Source: Alphaproteobacteria bacterium (lineage in GTDB: Bacteria; Pseudomonadota; Alphaproteobacteria; Geminicoccales; Geminicoccaceae). From it: 64,000 bases of DNA. This document shows positions 1 through 9,287 of the stretch, piece after piece (the first letter of the stretch is position 1; each line of letters opens with the position of its first letter). The DNA lies in assembly GCA_026982705.1 (NCBI GenBank), contig JALSGP010000002.1, forward strand, positions 1 through 64,000, in the 5' to 3' direction. The position numbers and the translations under genes are program-made. The notes beneath the pieces were generated by a model. That model saw nothing but the letters and a program-made list of their open reading frames with translations, searched no databases and had not been told where the DNA came from.

Positions 1-1097
1 TCGAAGGCGGCGGCGACGCCGTAGCCGATGCCGGAGGCGATGGCGAGCTGGAGCGCCCCCAGCAGGCCGGAGGCGAGGCCGGCCCGTTCGGGAAAGGGCG
101 CGAGGGATGCGGCCATGGCGGCCGGCAGCACGAAGCCGGCGGCGAGCATGGTGGCGAAGGCGAAGGGCAGGATCCCGGCCGCGGTGGCCGGAAGGCGGGC
201 GAGGACCAGGGCCGCGGCGAGGCCGGCGAGGGCGGCCAAGGGCCCGCCCAGCCGGAAGGGAAGGGTCGGGCCGAAGCGACGGGAGAGACGGGCTCCGAGG
301 AAGCTGCCGCTCATGTAACCCACGACCGACAGGGCGAAGGCGAGGCCGTAGGCGCCGGGGCTCATGCCCAGCACCCCCACCAGCAGATGGGGCGATCCGG
401 AGATCCAGACGAAGATGCCGCCGTAGGAGAGGGCGGCGGCCAGCACGCTCGCCCGGAAGAGGGGATGGGCCAGCACCGTGCGCCAGGCGGCGAGCAGACG
501 GCGCGGGGCGAGGGCGCCGGCATCCCGCGCGGGCACGGTCTCGGGCAGGACCCGCAGGGTGGCCGCCAGCACCAGCGTACCGAAGGCGGCGAGGGCCCAG
601 AAGGCGGCGCGCCAGCCGAGGCGTTCGGTGAGCCACCCGCCCAGGATCGGCCCCAGCATCGGCCCCAGTGCCATGGCGGCGGCGAGATAGCCCAGCACGC
701 GTCCGGCCTCCGCCGGGGCCCACAGGTCGCGCACCACCGCCCGCCCCACCGAGGGGCCGACGGCGGCGGCGATCCCCTGGAGCAGCCGCAGCGCCACCAG
801 CACCGCGATCCCCGGCGCCAGCGCACAGCCCGCGGCCGCCGCCACATAGGCGGCGAGGCCGGCGAGCAGGGCCGGGCGGCGACCGAAGCGGTCCGACAGT
901 GGCCCCCAGAGGAGCTGACCGGCACCGAAACCCATCAGGAACAGAGAGAGGGTGAGCTGGATCTCCTCGACGCCGGTGGCGAGATCGACGACGATGGCCG
1001 GCAGGGCCGGCAGATAGAGGTCGGTGGAGACCGACTGGAAGGCGACGAGGGCGGCGAGCAGCACCGCCACGCTCGCCCGCGGGACGGGGCGTGTCAC
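1..1097 (-). CDS. Bcr/CflA-family multidrug efflux MFS transporter (3' end outside window)
   Basis: An open minus-strand frame runs from a GTG at 1097 through position 1 with no stop, giving about 365 visible residues and probably lacking only the last few helices. It is very hydrophobic. The start region carries the Bcr/CflA hallmark STDLYLPALPAI (residues 24-35), followed by MFS motif A, GPLSDRFGRRP, at about 65-75. Family members are inner-membrane proton antiporters that export drugs such as bicyclomycin and chloramphenicol; the substrate here cannot be read. The GTG is chosen because it places the first helix and the DLYLPALPA motif at the usual distance. The ATG at 1180 is in another frame and stops after 15 codons. 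The gene lies 78 nt downstream of murJ on the same strand. Confidence 0.82.
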   Translation of the reverse strand, partial: MTRPVPRASVAVLLAALVAFQSVSTDLYLPALPAIVVDLATGVEEIQLTLSLFLMGFGAGQLLWGPLSDRFGRRPALLAGLAAYVAAAAGCALAPGIAVLVALRLLQGIAAAVGPSVGRAVVRDLWAPAEAGRVLGYLAAAMALGPMLGPILGGWLTERLGWRAAFWALAAFGTLVLAATLRVLPETVPARDAGALAPRRLLAAWRTVLAHPLFRASVLAAALSYGGIFVWISGSPHLLVGVLGMSPGAYGLAFALSVVGYMSGSFLGARLSRRFGPTLPFRLGGPLAALAGLAAALVLARLPATAAGILPFAFATMLAAGFVLPAAMAASLAPFPERAGLASGLLGALQLAIASGIGYGVAAAF

Positions 1098-1175
1098 GGC
1101 TGTGGGGATCCGGTGGCGGACCGGGGCGCGCTTAGCACCCGCCGCCGCCGACGACAAGGTCCCGGTACGGGACGA

Positions 1176-2714
1176 TCATGCCGTCCTCCCGCTCCGTCGG
1201 AACCATTCCCGGACGTCGCCCGGGCGCACCGCACCGAGGGCGAAGGCGGCGACGGCATAGGTGGCGAGCCCCGCCGTCACCAGCAGGATCACGCGGAGGA
1301 CGGCGTCCGTGGGGAAGGCGAGCCCGTCGAGGCCGGCGAGGACCGCGGTCATCGCCGCCGTGGCGAGGAGGACGCGGAGGGTGCGACGGGCGAGGCGCCG
1401 GTCCGGGCGCAGATGGCCCCGGCGCCGCAGCAGGAGGGCGAGGAGGAAGGCGTTGACCCAGTTGGAGAGCGCGGTGGCGAGGGCGATTCCCACATGGCCG
1501 AGGGGCCCCACCAGCAGCGCCACCAGGACCAGGTTGGCGAGCAGGCACAGGCTCGCGACCGCCACCGGCGTGCGCGTGTCCTCGCGGGCGAAATGGCCGG
1601 GGGCCAGCACCTTGATGGCCATGTAGGCGGGCAGGCCGAGGGCGAAGGCGGCGAGGGCGGCGGCGGTGGCGGCGGTGTCGGCGGAATCGAAGGCCCCGCG
1701 CTCGAACAGGCCGGCGACGATGGGGCGGCCCGCGACCGCGAGGGCGGCAGCGGCGGGCAGCGCCAGCAGCAGGCAGGCCTCGAGGGCACGGTTGAGGGTC
1801 GCGCGGGCGGCCTCCTCCCGTCCCTGCCGGAGCTGACGGGACAGTTCCGGGAGGAGGGCGGTGCCGAGGGCCACGCCCACCGCGCCCAGGGGCAGTTGGA
1901 CCAGCCGATCGGCGTAGAACAGCCAGGAGATGGCCCCCGGCTCCAGATGGGAGGCGAACCAGGTGTCCACCACCAGATTGAGCTGATAGACGCCGGCACC
2001 CACCGCGCCCGGCAGCACCAGGGCGAAGAGCCGGCGGAGGCGCGGGCCGAGGCGGGGCGGACGCGGGCGCAGGGGAAAGCCCGCGCGATGGAGCGCCACC
2101 GCCAGCAGGGCGAGCTGGAGGAGTCCCGCGGTGAACACGCCCCACGCCAGCGGGTAGACCGGCACGAGATCCAGCCCCACGGCGGCGGCAAGCGCGCCGA
2201 TCAGCACCAGATTGAGCACCACCGGCGTCGCCGCGGCGGCGGCGAAGCGGCCGAGACCGTTGAGGACGGCGGCGGCGAGGGCGCCCAGCGAGACGAAGGC
2301 GAGATAGGGGAAGGTGATGCGGGAGAGCTCGACGGCGAGGGCGTGACGGGGCCCCTCGGGATCGAAGCCGGTGGCCAGGAGCCGCACCAGCCAGGGCATG
2401 GCCAGTTCGGCCGCCAGCACCACCGCGAACAGCACACAGGCCAGCACCGCCGCCGCCTCCTCGGCGAAGCGGCGGGCCGCCGCCCGCCCCTCGCCGGCGA
2501 GGGTGCGGGCGAAGAGGGGGACGAAACCGGCGGCGAAGGCGCCCTCGGCGAACAGCCGGCGCAGGAGGTTGGCCAGCTTGAAGGCGACGAAGAAGGCGTC
2601 GGCCGCCACTCCCGCCCCCACCACCGCCGCCATCGTGGCGTCGCGCACGAAGCCCAGCACCCGCGAGAGCAGGGTGAGGGTGCCGACGGTGAAGGCGTTG
2701 CGGAGGACGTTCAC
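1176..2714 (-). CDS. murJ: Lipid II flippase MurJ (MviN)
   Basis: The 512-residue polytopic inner-membrane protein is of normal length for MurJ, which flips lipid II across the membrane for peptidoglycan synthesis. The N-terminus (NAFTVGTLTLLSRVLGFVRD) is the family signature, and about 14 hydrophobic segments follow to the end. It starts with GTG at 2714, overlapping the glnD stop by 4 nt, so it is probably translationally coupled to glnD. The glnD-murJ order is common in alphaproteobacteria, where trpS often follows; here a Bcr/CflA transporter follows instead. Confidence 0.95.
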   Translation of the reverse strand: MNVLRNAFTVGTLTLLSRVLGFVRDATMAAVVGAGVAADAFFVAFKLANLLRRLFAEGAFAAGFVPLFARTLAGEGRAAARRFAEEAAAVLACVLFAVVLAAELAMPWLVRLLATGFDPEGPRHALAVELSRITFPYLAFVSLGALAAAVLNGLGRFAAAAATPVVLNLVLIGALAAAVGLDLVPVYPLAWGVFTAGLLQLALLAVALHRAGFPLRPRPPRLGPRLRRLFALVLPGAVGAGVYQLNLVVDTWFASHLEPGAISWLFYADRLVQLPLGAVGVALGTALLPELSRQLRQGREEAARATLNRALEACLLLALPAAAALAVAGRPIVAGLFERGAFDSADTAATAAALAAFALGLPAYMAIKVLAPGHFAREDTRTPVAVASLCLLANLVLVALLVGPLGHVGIALATALSNWVNAFLLALLLRRRGHLRPDRRLARRTLRVLLATAAMTAVLAGLDGLAFPTDAVLRVILLVTAGLATYAVAAFALGAVRPGDVREWFRRSGRTA

Positions 2715-5497
2715 GCCGGCACCGTGGTCTCCGTGCGGCCCCCGATGGCCTCGAGGAGTGCCTCCTCGAGGCGGGCGATGCGGCGGGGATTGGTGAGCTT
2801 CATGCCGTAGAGGTCCTTGACGTAGAACACGTCCACCGCCCGCTCGCCGTAGGTGGTGATGTGGGCGCTCTTGATGTTGACGTTCTCGCGCACGAAGGCG
2901 CGGGCGAGATCGTGGAGCAGCCCGACCCGGTCGCGTGCGCGCACCTCCACCACCGTGCAGGTGCGGCTCGCCCGGTTGTCCACCACCACCCGCGGCTCCA
3001 CCCGGAACACGTCGGCGGGCGTGGGGGCGGCGGCGCGGGCGGCGAGGCGGCGGCCCGGGTCGATCTCGCCGGTGATGGCCTTCTCCAGATTGGCGCGCAG
3101 GCGTTCGAGACGGCCGGGATCGCTCACCGCGGCGTGGGTGCGCGGCTCCTGGACGTCGAGCACGTCGAGGGCCATGCCGTCACGGGTGGTGAAGATGCGG
3201 GCGTCGAGAATGCTGAGCCCGGACGCGGCGAGGGCGCCGGCGAGGCTCATGAACAGACCGGGATGGTCGGGAGCGAAGACCAGCACCCGCGTGCGGGCGG
3301 GGAACTCGTCGGCCCGGAAGGCGATCACCGGAAGCGCGCCGTCCCGTTCCGCCGGCCGCAGGGTGGTGGCGTGGAAGACCAGCTCCTCGCCGGGGAAGGC
3401 GAGGAAATAGCCGTCCTCGTGACGTTCCAGCCAGGCGTCCACCTCCGCCCGCGGCCAGCCGAGCGCGGCCAGTCGTTCGCCCAGCTCCCGCCGCCTCGCG
3501 GCGATGCGGGCCTGGACCCGCCCCGTCGTCCCGCCGGCCGTCATGGCGCCCAGCGCCTCGTGGTAGAGCTCGCGCAGGAGCTGGCCGCGCCAGGCGTTCC
3601 AGGCGTTGGGGGCCACCGCCCGCAGATCGGCGACGGTGAGCAGCAGCAGCAGCTTCAGCCGTTCCGGCGACTGGACGATGGAGACGAAGTCCTCGATGGT
3701 CTGGGGATCCTCGATGTCGCGCCGGAAGGCGAAGCGGGTCATCAGCAGGTGGTGGCGCACCAGCCAGGCCACCGTGTCGGTGGCGGCGGCATCGAGACCG
3801 AAGCGCGGACAGAGCCGCGCCGCGATCTCCGCCCCCAGCTCGCTGTGGTCGCGCCGGCGGCCCTTGCCGATGTCGTGGAGGAAGACGGCGAGGTAGAGCT
3901 CGGTGCGCGCCCGCTGCACCTGCGGCAGCAGGGCGGCCGAGAGGGGGTGGGCCTCGGCCAGCTCGCCGGTCTCGATGCGGTGGAGCACGTCGATGGCGCG
4001 GATGGTGTGCTCGTCGGTGGTGTAGACGTGGTAGAGGGTGTGCTGGAACTGGGCGACGATGCGCCGGAAGGGCGGGACGAACTGGCCGAGCACGCCCGCC
4101 TCGTTCATGCGCGAGAGGGCGGTGGCGGGATCGCGCCGGGAGGTGAGGATCTCCAGGAAGACGCGGTTGGCCGCCGGATCGGCCCGCACCTCCGCGTCGA
4201 TGCGCTTGAGATGGCGGCGCATGGCCGTGAAGGCGTCGGGGTGGATGTCGAGGCCGCGCTGCTGGGCGAGATGGAAGATCTCCAGCATGGCGGCGGGGCG
4301 GTGGGCGAACAGTTCCGGATCCTGCGGCCGCAGCCGCCCGTCCACCACCGCGAAGTCGCCGAACCGCCGGCGGCCGAAGGGCAGGCGCAGCCGCGCCCGG
4401 GGACGGCGCCGGCGCTGGGCGTCGAGGGCGGTGCACACCACCCGGGTGAGGTGTCCCACGTCGCGCGCCACCATGTAGTAGTGGCGCATGAGCCGCTCGA
4501 CCCGCTCGCGCGCGTCGCCGCGATAGCCCATGACGCGGGCGACTTCCGGCTGGAGGTCGAAGGTGAGCCGTTCCTCGGCACGGCCGGCGATCCAGTGGAG
4601 ATGACACCGCAGCCGCCAGAGATGGCGGCGCGAGCGCTCGTGGACGGCGAGCGCATCCTCGCCCATGAGGCCGTGGGCCACGAGATCGCGGGCGCTGCGG
4701 GCGCCGTGGAGGATGCGCCCGAGCCACAGCAGGTTCTGCAGATCGCGCAGCCCGCCCTTGCCCTCCTTGACGTTGGGCTCCAGCAGATAGCGGCTCTCAC
4801 CGGCGCGGGCGTGGCGACGCTCGCGGTCGGCGAGGATCGCCTCCACCGCCCCCCGTTCGTGACCGCGGAGGGTCTCGGCCTCGAAACGGCGGCGGAAGAG
4901 CGCGTGCAGATCCGCCGATCCCCACACCAGCCGCGTCTCCAGCAGCGCCGTGAGCACCGTCGGCTCCTCGCCGGCGAAGCGCAGGCACTCGTCCACCGAG
5001 CGCACGGCGTGCCCCACCTTGAGGCCGAGGTCGTAGAGCTTGAGGAGGACGAACTCGGCCAGTTGCTCCACCAGCGGCGTACGCTTGTAGGGATGGAGGA
5101 ACAGCAGGTCCACGTCGGAGAAGGGCGCCATCTCGCGGCGGCCGTAGCCGCCCACCGCCAGCACCGCCACCGCCTCCCCGGCGGTGGGATTGGGCGTCGG
5201 ATAGGCGAAGCGCTGGGCGTGATCGAGGAGTCCCGCCACCAGGGCGTCGGTGAGATCGGCGAGGCCGCCCAGCAACCGGTCGGGATCGCGGTCGGCGAGG
5301 AAGGCGCGATGCAGACGTTCCCGCTCCTCCCCGAGCCGCCGGCGCAGGAAGGTCAGATAGTCCTCGTCGCCGCCGTCCGGCACGTGGAGACGGGCGAGGT
5401 CCCGGCGCAATGCGGACGGGGGGGGCGTCGGAACGACGGGTGCCTGCGCCCGTCGGTCGCTTCCGCATCCCTTGTTCGGCTGGGGCACGGCCACCAT
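2711..5497 (-). CDS. glnD: [Protein-PII] uridylyltransferase/uridylyl-removing enzyme GlnD
   Basis: GlnD senses glutamine and adds UMP to, or removes it from, PII signalling proteins. The order seen is as expected: a nucleotidyltransferase core GGYGRREMAPFSDVD at about residues 116-130, an HD phosphohydrolase domain with LHDIGKGRRRDHS near 537-550, and two C-terminal ACT domains. With ATG 5497 as start it has 928 residues, a normal length. An upstream in-frame ATG at 5548 would add 17 residues rich in Pro/Arg and push the gene into the divergent ccmD promoter. A GGAGG lies about 12 nt upstream of 5497. It is the first gene of a glnD-murJ unit, divergent from ccmD. Confidence 0.95.
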   Translation of the reverse strand: MVAVPQPNKGCGSDRRAQAPVVPTPPPSALRRDLARLHVPDGGDEDYLTFLRRRLGEERERLHRAFLADRDPDRLLGGLADLTDALVAGLLDHAQRFAYPTPNPTAGEAVAVLAVGGYGRREMAPFSDVDLLFLHPYKRTPLVEQLAEFVLLKLYDLGLKVGHAVRSVDECLRFAGEEPTVLTALLETRLVWGSADLHALFRRRFEAETLRGHERGAVEAILADRERRHARAGESRYLLEPNVKEGKGGLRDLQNLLWLGRILHGARSARDLVAHGLMGEDALAVHERSRRHLWRLRCHLHWIAGRAEERLTFDLQPEVARVMGYRGDARERVERLMRHYYMVARDVGHLTRVVCTALDAQRRRRPRARLRLPFGRRRFGDFAVVDGRLRPQDPELFAHRPAAMLEIFHLAQQRGLDIHPDAFTAMRRHLKRIDAEVRADPAANRVFLEILTSRRDPATALSRMNEAGVLGQFVPPFRRIVAQFQHTLYHVYTTDEHTIRAIDVLHRIETGELAEAHPLSAALLPQVQRARTELYLAVFLHDIGKGRRRDHSELGAEIAARLCPRFGLDAAATDTVAWLVRHHLLMTRFAFRRDIEDPQTIEDFVSIVQSPERLKLLLLLTVADLRAVAPNAWNAWRGQLLRELYHEALGAMTAGGTTGRVQARIAARRRELGERLAALGWPRAEVDAWLERHEDGYFLAFPGEELVFHATTLRPAERDGALPVIAFRADEFPARTRVLVFAPDHPGLFMSLAGALAASGLSILDARIFTTRDGMALDVLDVQEPRTHAAVSDPGRLERLRANLEKAITGEIDPGRRLAARAAAPTPADVFRVEPRVVVDNRASRTCTVVEVRARDRVGLLHDLARAFVRENVNIKSAHITTYGERAVDVFYVKDLYGMKLTNPRRIARLEEALLEAIGGRTETTVPA

Positions 5498-5567
5498 TGT
5501 CTGCTGTGATCCTCCGCGGGGTTTAGGCAGCCGCGGCGGCCGGGGCAAGCGCGGGAGCGCGGATGCG

Positions 5568-5801
5568 GTGGACGGGTTCCTGGCGATGGGCGGCTACGGC
5601 GCCTTCGTTTGGAGCGCCTATGCCGTCACCTTCCTGGTGCTGGGGGGCGTGATGGCGTGGACGGTGGCGACGCTGCGCCGCCGGCGTCGGGAACTGGAGG
5701 CGCTGGAGCGGACGGCGCGATCCGCGGCGACGCCGCGCCGGCGACTGCGGCCGGTGCGCGCGGGCGATCCGGCGCGGGAGGAGGGCGATGCGCTTCCGTA
5801 A
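5568..5801 (+). CDS. ccmD: Heme exporter protein CcmD
   Basis: This small single-pass membrane protein has 77 residues from GTG 5568, with GGGAG 10 nt upstream. A hydrophobic helix (AFVWSAYAVTFLVLGGVMAW) is followed by an Arg-rich cytoplasmic stretch, which is the CcmD pattern. CcmD sits with CcmABC and helps release holo-CcmE. An in-frame ATG at 5586 is an alternative start. The tail is longer than in most CcmD proteins. The reading frame overlaps ccmE by 14 nt. No ccmA, ccmB or ccmC lies upstream, where divergent glnD begins, so the partner ABC transporter must be elsewhere. Confidence 0.82.
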   Translation: MDGFLAMGGYGAFVWSAYAVTFLVLGGVMAWTVATLRRRRRELEALERTARSAATPRRRLRPVRAGDPAREEGDALP

Positions 5802-6243
5802 GCGACAGCGGCTCCTGATCGTGGGCCTGGCACTGCTGCTGCTGGCGGGGGCCAGCGCCCTGGTGCTGGCGGCGTTGGGCGACAGCGTCGCCTTTTTCGT
5901 GACCCCCAGCGAGATCGCCGCCGGCGAGGCGGAGCCGGGCCGCCGCCTGCGCATCGGCGGTCTGGTGGCCGAGGGGTCGCTTTCGCGTCTGCCGGACGGC
6001 ACGGTGCGCTTCCGCGTCACCGACACCCGGGAGGAGGTGACGGTGACCTACCGTGGTCTGCTGCCGGATCTCTTCCGCGAGGGGCAGGGGGTGGTGGTGA
6101 CGGGCACGCTGCGGCCCGACGGCACCTTCGCCGCCGACGAGGTCCTGGCCAAACACGACGAACGCTACATGCCCAAGGAGGTGGCCGACGCGCTCGAGGA
6201 GGCCGGCTACTGGGAGGGTGCGCCGAGGGGAGAGAAACGATGA
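5788..6243 (+). CDS. ccmE: Cytochrome c maturation heme chaperone CcmE
   Basis: CcmE binds heme covalently in the periplasm and carries it from CcmC to CcmF. The 151 residues comprise a short cytoplasmic tail, one N-terminal membrane anchor (residues about 8-30), then an OB-fold domain. The heme-binding His is H123 in VLAKHDERYMPKE, with the following Tyr at 127. Length and motif are typical. The gene overlaps ccmD upstream and ccmF downstream (4 nt, ATGA), so it is part of one translationally coupled unit. Confidence 0.96.
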   Translation: MRFRKRQRLLIVGLALLLLAGASALVLAALGDSVAFFVTPSEIAAGEAEPGRRLRIGGLVAEGSLSRLPDGTVRFRVTDTREEVTVTYRGLLPDLFREGQGVVVTGTLRPDGTFAADEVLAKHDERYMPKEVADALEEAGYWEGAPRGEKR

Positions 6244-8210
6244 TCGAGTACGGGCACTATGCGCTGATCCTGGCCTTCGCCGTCTCGGGACTGCAGTTCC
6301 TGCTCCCCACCCTCGGCGCGATGCGGCGCGACGCGCTCCTGATCCGGATGGGCGGCCAGGCGGCGTTCATCCAGTTCGCCCTCGTCACCTTCGCCTTCGC
6401 GACCCTCGTCAACGCCCACATCGGCGACGATTTCTCGGTCCGCAACGTCTATCTCAATTCCCACTCCAGCAAACCGTTCCTCTACAAGTTCGCCGGCACC
6501 TGGGGCAATCACGAGGGCTCGCTGGTGCTGTGGGTGTGGATCCTCGCCCTCTTCGGCGCCGGCATCGCCCTCTTCGGCCGCAACCTTCCCGCCACCTTCG
6601 CCGGCCGGGTCCTCTCCATCCAGGGCCTCGTCGCCTTCGGCTTCTACGCCTTCATGATCTTCACCTCCAACGCCTTCGAGCGGCTCGATCCGCCGCCCCT
6701 CGACGGTCAGGGGCTCAATCCCATCCTCCAGGATCCCGGCCTCGCCATGCATCCGCCCATGCTCTACCTGGGCTATGTGGGCTTCTCCACCGCCTACGCC
6801 TTCGCCATGGCGGCGCTGATCGAGGGGCGGGTGGACCCGAGCTGGGCCCGCTGGCTGCGGCCGTGGGTGCTGATGGCCTGGATCTTTCTCACCCTCGGCA
6901 TCGCGCTGGGGAGCTGGTGGGCGTACTACGAACTGGGCTGGGGCGGCTACTGGTTCTGGGATCCGGTGGAGAACGCCTCCTTCATGCCGTGGCTCGCCGG
7001 CACCGCCCTGCTCCACTCCGCCATCGTCCTGGAGAAGCGCAACACCCTCAAGAACTGGACCATCCTGCTGGCGATCCTCACCTTCTCCCTCTCGCTGCTG
7101 GGCACCTTCCTGGTGCGCTCGGGCGTCCTCACCTCCGTCCACGCCTTCGCCAACGATCCCGAGCGCGGTGTCTTCATCCTGCTGCTGCTGGCGCTGGCGG
7201 TGGGCGGCTCGCTGGTCCTCTACGCCTGGCGGGCCCCGGCCATGCAGTCCAGCGCCCTCTTCGCCCCCATCTCCCGCGAGGGGGCCCTGGTCTTCAACAA
7301 TCTCCTGCTGGCCACCGCCTGCGCCACCGTCTTCCTCGGCACCCTCTATCCCCTGGGCCTCGAGGCGGTGACCGGCGACAAGATCTCGGTGGGGCCGCCC
7401 TACTACAACGCCACCTTCCTTCCCATCATGGTGCCCATGCTGCTGGCGCTGCCGGTGGGCGCCATGCTGGCGTGGAAACGGGGCGATCTCCTCGCCGTGC
7501 TGCAGCGCCTGTGGCTCGCCGGCGTCGCCGCGCTGGTCGCGGGAATCCTCTATCTCGGCCTCATGGACTGGCGGGTGCCGCTGGGCGCCATCGGCATCGC
7601 CATGGCGATGTGGGTGATCGTCGGCTCGCTGGTGGAACTCGCCGAACGCATCCAGCTCTTCCGCATTCCCCTCGCCCGCAGTTGGCGCCGCCTCACGGGC
7701 CTGCCGCGTTCGGCGGTGGCGCTGGTGCTGGCGCATCTGGGCGTGGGGCTCACCGTCCTCGGCATCTCCGTCTCCGCCACCGGCCAGATCGAGCGCATCC
7801 TCGTCATGCGCCCCGGCGAGACAGTGGAGCTCGCCGGCTACACCGTACGCTTCGAGGGGGTGGAGAAGGTGCAGGGCCCCAACTGGGTCGCGGATCGCGG
7901 CCGCTTCACCGTGCTGGTGGACGGGGAGCCGGTGCTGCGCCTGCACTCGGACCGTCGCTTCTATCCGGTGGAGCGACAGCGCACCACCGAGGCCGGCATC
8001 GCCACCAATCCCTGGCGGGATCTCTACTTCGTGCTGGGCGACCGGTCGGGCGACGGCTGGGCGGTGCGGCTCTACTACAATCCCCTGGTGTTCTGGATCT
8101 GGGGCGGTGCCGTGTTCATGGCCCTCGGCGGCTTCGTCTCGCTGAGCGACCGGCGCCTCAGGGTCGGTGCGCCGACCCCGGCCCGGGCCACGGCGCCGGC
8201 CCGTGCCTGA
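6240..8210 (+). CDS. ccmF: Heme lyase subunit CcmF
   Basis: CcmF is the large membrane component of the holocytochrome c synthetase; it takes heme from CcmE and joins it to CXXCH motifs of apocytochrome c. The 656-residue, many-helix protein has the tryptophan-rich heme-handling segment YWFWDPVENASFMPW at about residues 235-252 and conserved His residues in loops flanking it. It starts by a 4-nt overlap with ccmE. Length matches the family, and the C-terminus ends in a last helix and a short Arg/Ala-rich tail. Confidence 0.97.
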   Translation: MIEYGHYALILAFAVSGLQFLLPTLGAMRRDALLIRMGGQAAFIQFALVTFAFATLVNAHIGDDFSVRNVYLNSHSSKPFLYKFAGTWGNHEGSLVLWVWILALFGAGIALFGRNLPATFAGRVLSIQGLVAFGFYAFMIFTSNAFERLDPPPLDGQGLNPILQDPGLAMHPPMLYLGYVGFSTAYAFAMAALIEGRVDPSWARWLRPWVLMAWIFLTLGIALGSWWAYYELGWGGYWFWDPVENASFMPWLAGTALLHSAIVLEKRNTLKNWTILLAILTFSLSLLGTFLVRSGVLTSVHAFANDPERGVFILLLLALAVGGSLVLYAWRAPAMQSSALFAPISREGALVFNNLLLATACATVFLGTLYPLGLEAVTGDKISVGPPYYNATFLPIMVPMLLALPVGAMLAWKRGDLLAVLQRLWLAGVAALVAGILYLGLMDWRVPLGAIGIAMAMWVIVGSLVELAERIQLFRIPLARSWRRLTGLPRSAVALVLAHLGVGLTVLGISVSATGQIERILVMRPGETVELAGYTVRFEGVEKVQGPNWVADRGRFTVLVDGEPVLRLHSDRRFYPVERQRTTEAGIATNPWRDLYFVLGDRSGDGWAVRLYYNPLVFWIWGGAVFMALGGFVSLSDRRLRVGAPTPARATAPARA

Positions 8211-8223
8211 GGGAGGGCGGATC

Positions 8224-8808
8224 ATGGCGACGGTGACCGGCGAACCGGCGGCTCCGCGGCGCTCGCGCCTGGTCTATCTGGTGCCGACCCTGGTGTTCCT
8301 GGCGGTGGCGGCGGCCCTGGGCTGGGGGCTCACCCGGGACGCCTCGGTGCTGCCCTCGGCCCTCATCGGCAAGCCCGCCCCCGACTTCCGCCTGCCGCCC
8401 ATCCCGGGGCGGGACGAGCGCGGGTTCTCGCGCGCGGATCTGGGAGGACGACCCGTGCTCGTGAACGTGTGGGCCTCCTGGTGCGTCCCGTGCCGGGCGG
8501 AACATCCCGTCATCACCCGACTGGCCGAGAAGGAGGGGGTGATCGTGCACGGCATCAACTACAAGGACGCCACCGAGGATGCCCTGGCCTTCCTCGGGGG
8601 ACTGGGGGATCCCTTCACCCGCATCGGCCAGGACCGCGACGGCCGGGTGGCCATCGACTGGGGCGTCTACGGCATTCCCGAGACCTTCGTGGTGGATGCC
8701 GAGGGCGTGATCCGGTACAAGCACGTGGGTCCCATGACGCCCCGGGACGTGGAGGAGAAGATCCTGCCCTTGATCCGGGAACTGGAGCGGGAGGCCCGCG
8801 GCGAATGA
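8224..8808 (+). CDS. ccmG: Thiol:disulfide interchange protein CcmG/DsbE
   Basis: CcmG is a membrane-anchored periplasmic thioredoxin that reduces apocytochrome c cysteines before heme attachment. The start is ATG 8224, preceded by GAGGGAGGG; a more upstream in-frame ATG inside ccmF has no such site. The 194 residues contain one N-terminal membrane helix (about 15-33) and a thioredoxin fold with the active site WCVPC at 86-90. The cis-Pro region YGIPETFVV is also present. It overlaps ccmH by 4 nt. Confidence 0.95.
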   Translation: MATVTGEPAAPRRSRLVYLVPTLVFLAVAAALGWGLTRDASVLPSALIGKPAPDFRLPPIPGRDERGFSRADLGGRPVLVNVWASWCVPCRAEHPVITRLAEKEGVIVHGINYKDATEDALAFLGGLGDPFTRIGQDRDGRVAIDWGVYGIPETFVVDAEGVIRYKHVGPMTPRDVEEKILPLIRELEREARGE

Positions 8809-9287
8809 GCCGGCTCGCCCTTCTCGCCCTGCTCCTCGCCCTCGTGCTGCCGGCGGCGCCGGCGCCGGCGGCGGTCTCGCCGGACGAGATCCTCGACGAT
8901 CCGGTGCTGGAGGCGCGGGCCCGCGCCCTCGGCCGCCAGCTCCGCTGTCTCGTGTGCCAGAACCAATCCATCGACGACTCTGACGCCGATCTCGCCAAGG
9001 ACATCCGCCGCATCGTGCGCGAGCGGCTGGTGGCGGGCGACAGCGACGAGGAGATCCTCGCCTATCTCACCGCCCGCTACGGCGACTTCATCCTCCTGCG
9101 ACCGCCGGTGAAGCCGGCGACATGGGCGTTGTGGGCGGGGCCCTTCGTGGTGCTGGCCCTGGGGGCCGTGGGCGTCGCCCTCTTCCTCCGGCGGCGTCGG
9201 GGCCGCGAGGAGACGGAGACGGCGCTGGCGCCGGAGGAGGAGGCCCGGCTCGCCCGCCTGCTCGGTTCCGACTCCCCGTCATCCTGA
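8805..9287 (+). CDS. ccmH: Cytochrome c maturation protein CcmH
   Basis: CcmH is a periplasm-facing thiol-reducing partner of CcmF/CcmG. The 160 residues show a Sec signal peptide (about 1-22), then the redox motif LRCLVCQNQ with C48 and C51, and one C-terminal membrane helix near 108-128. The ATG at 8805 overlaps the ccmG stop. The protein is the short form with no fused CcmI (TPR) domain, and no ccmI follows. It ends 9 nt inside the 3' end of the convergent hydroxylase gene. Confidence 0.95.
   Translation: MSRLALLALLLALVLPAAPAPAAVSPDEILDDPVLEARARALGRQLRCLVCQNQSIDDSDADLAKDIRRIVRERLVAGDSDEEILAYLTARYGDFILLRPPVKPATWALWAGPFVVLALGAVGVALFLRRRRGREETETALAPEEEARLARLLGSDSPSS

Noticed and set aside
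387-2810. 807-codon plus-strand open frame opposite the transporter and murJ
   Set aside because: It is rich in Gly/Glu/Gln/His/Arg low complexity, and the opposite strand encodes clear families; open antisense frames are expected at this GC content.
2861-5509. 882-codon open frame antisense to glnD
   Set aside because: It mirrors glnD codon structure, has no domain and no ribosome-binding site.
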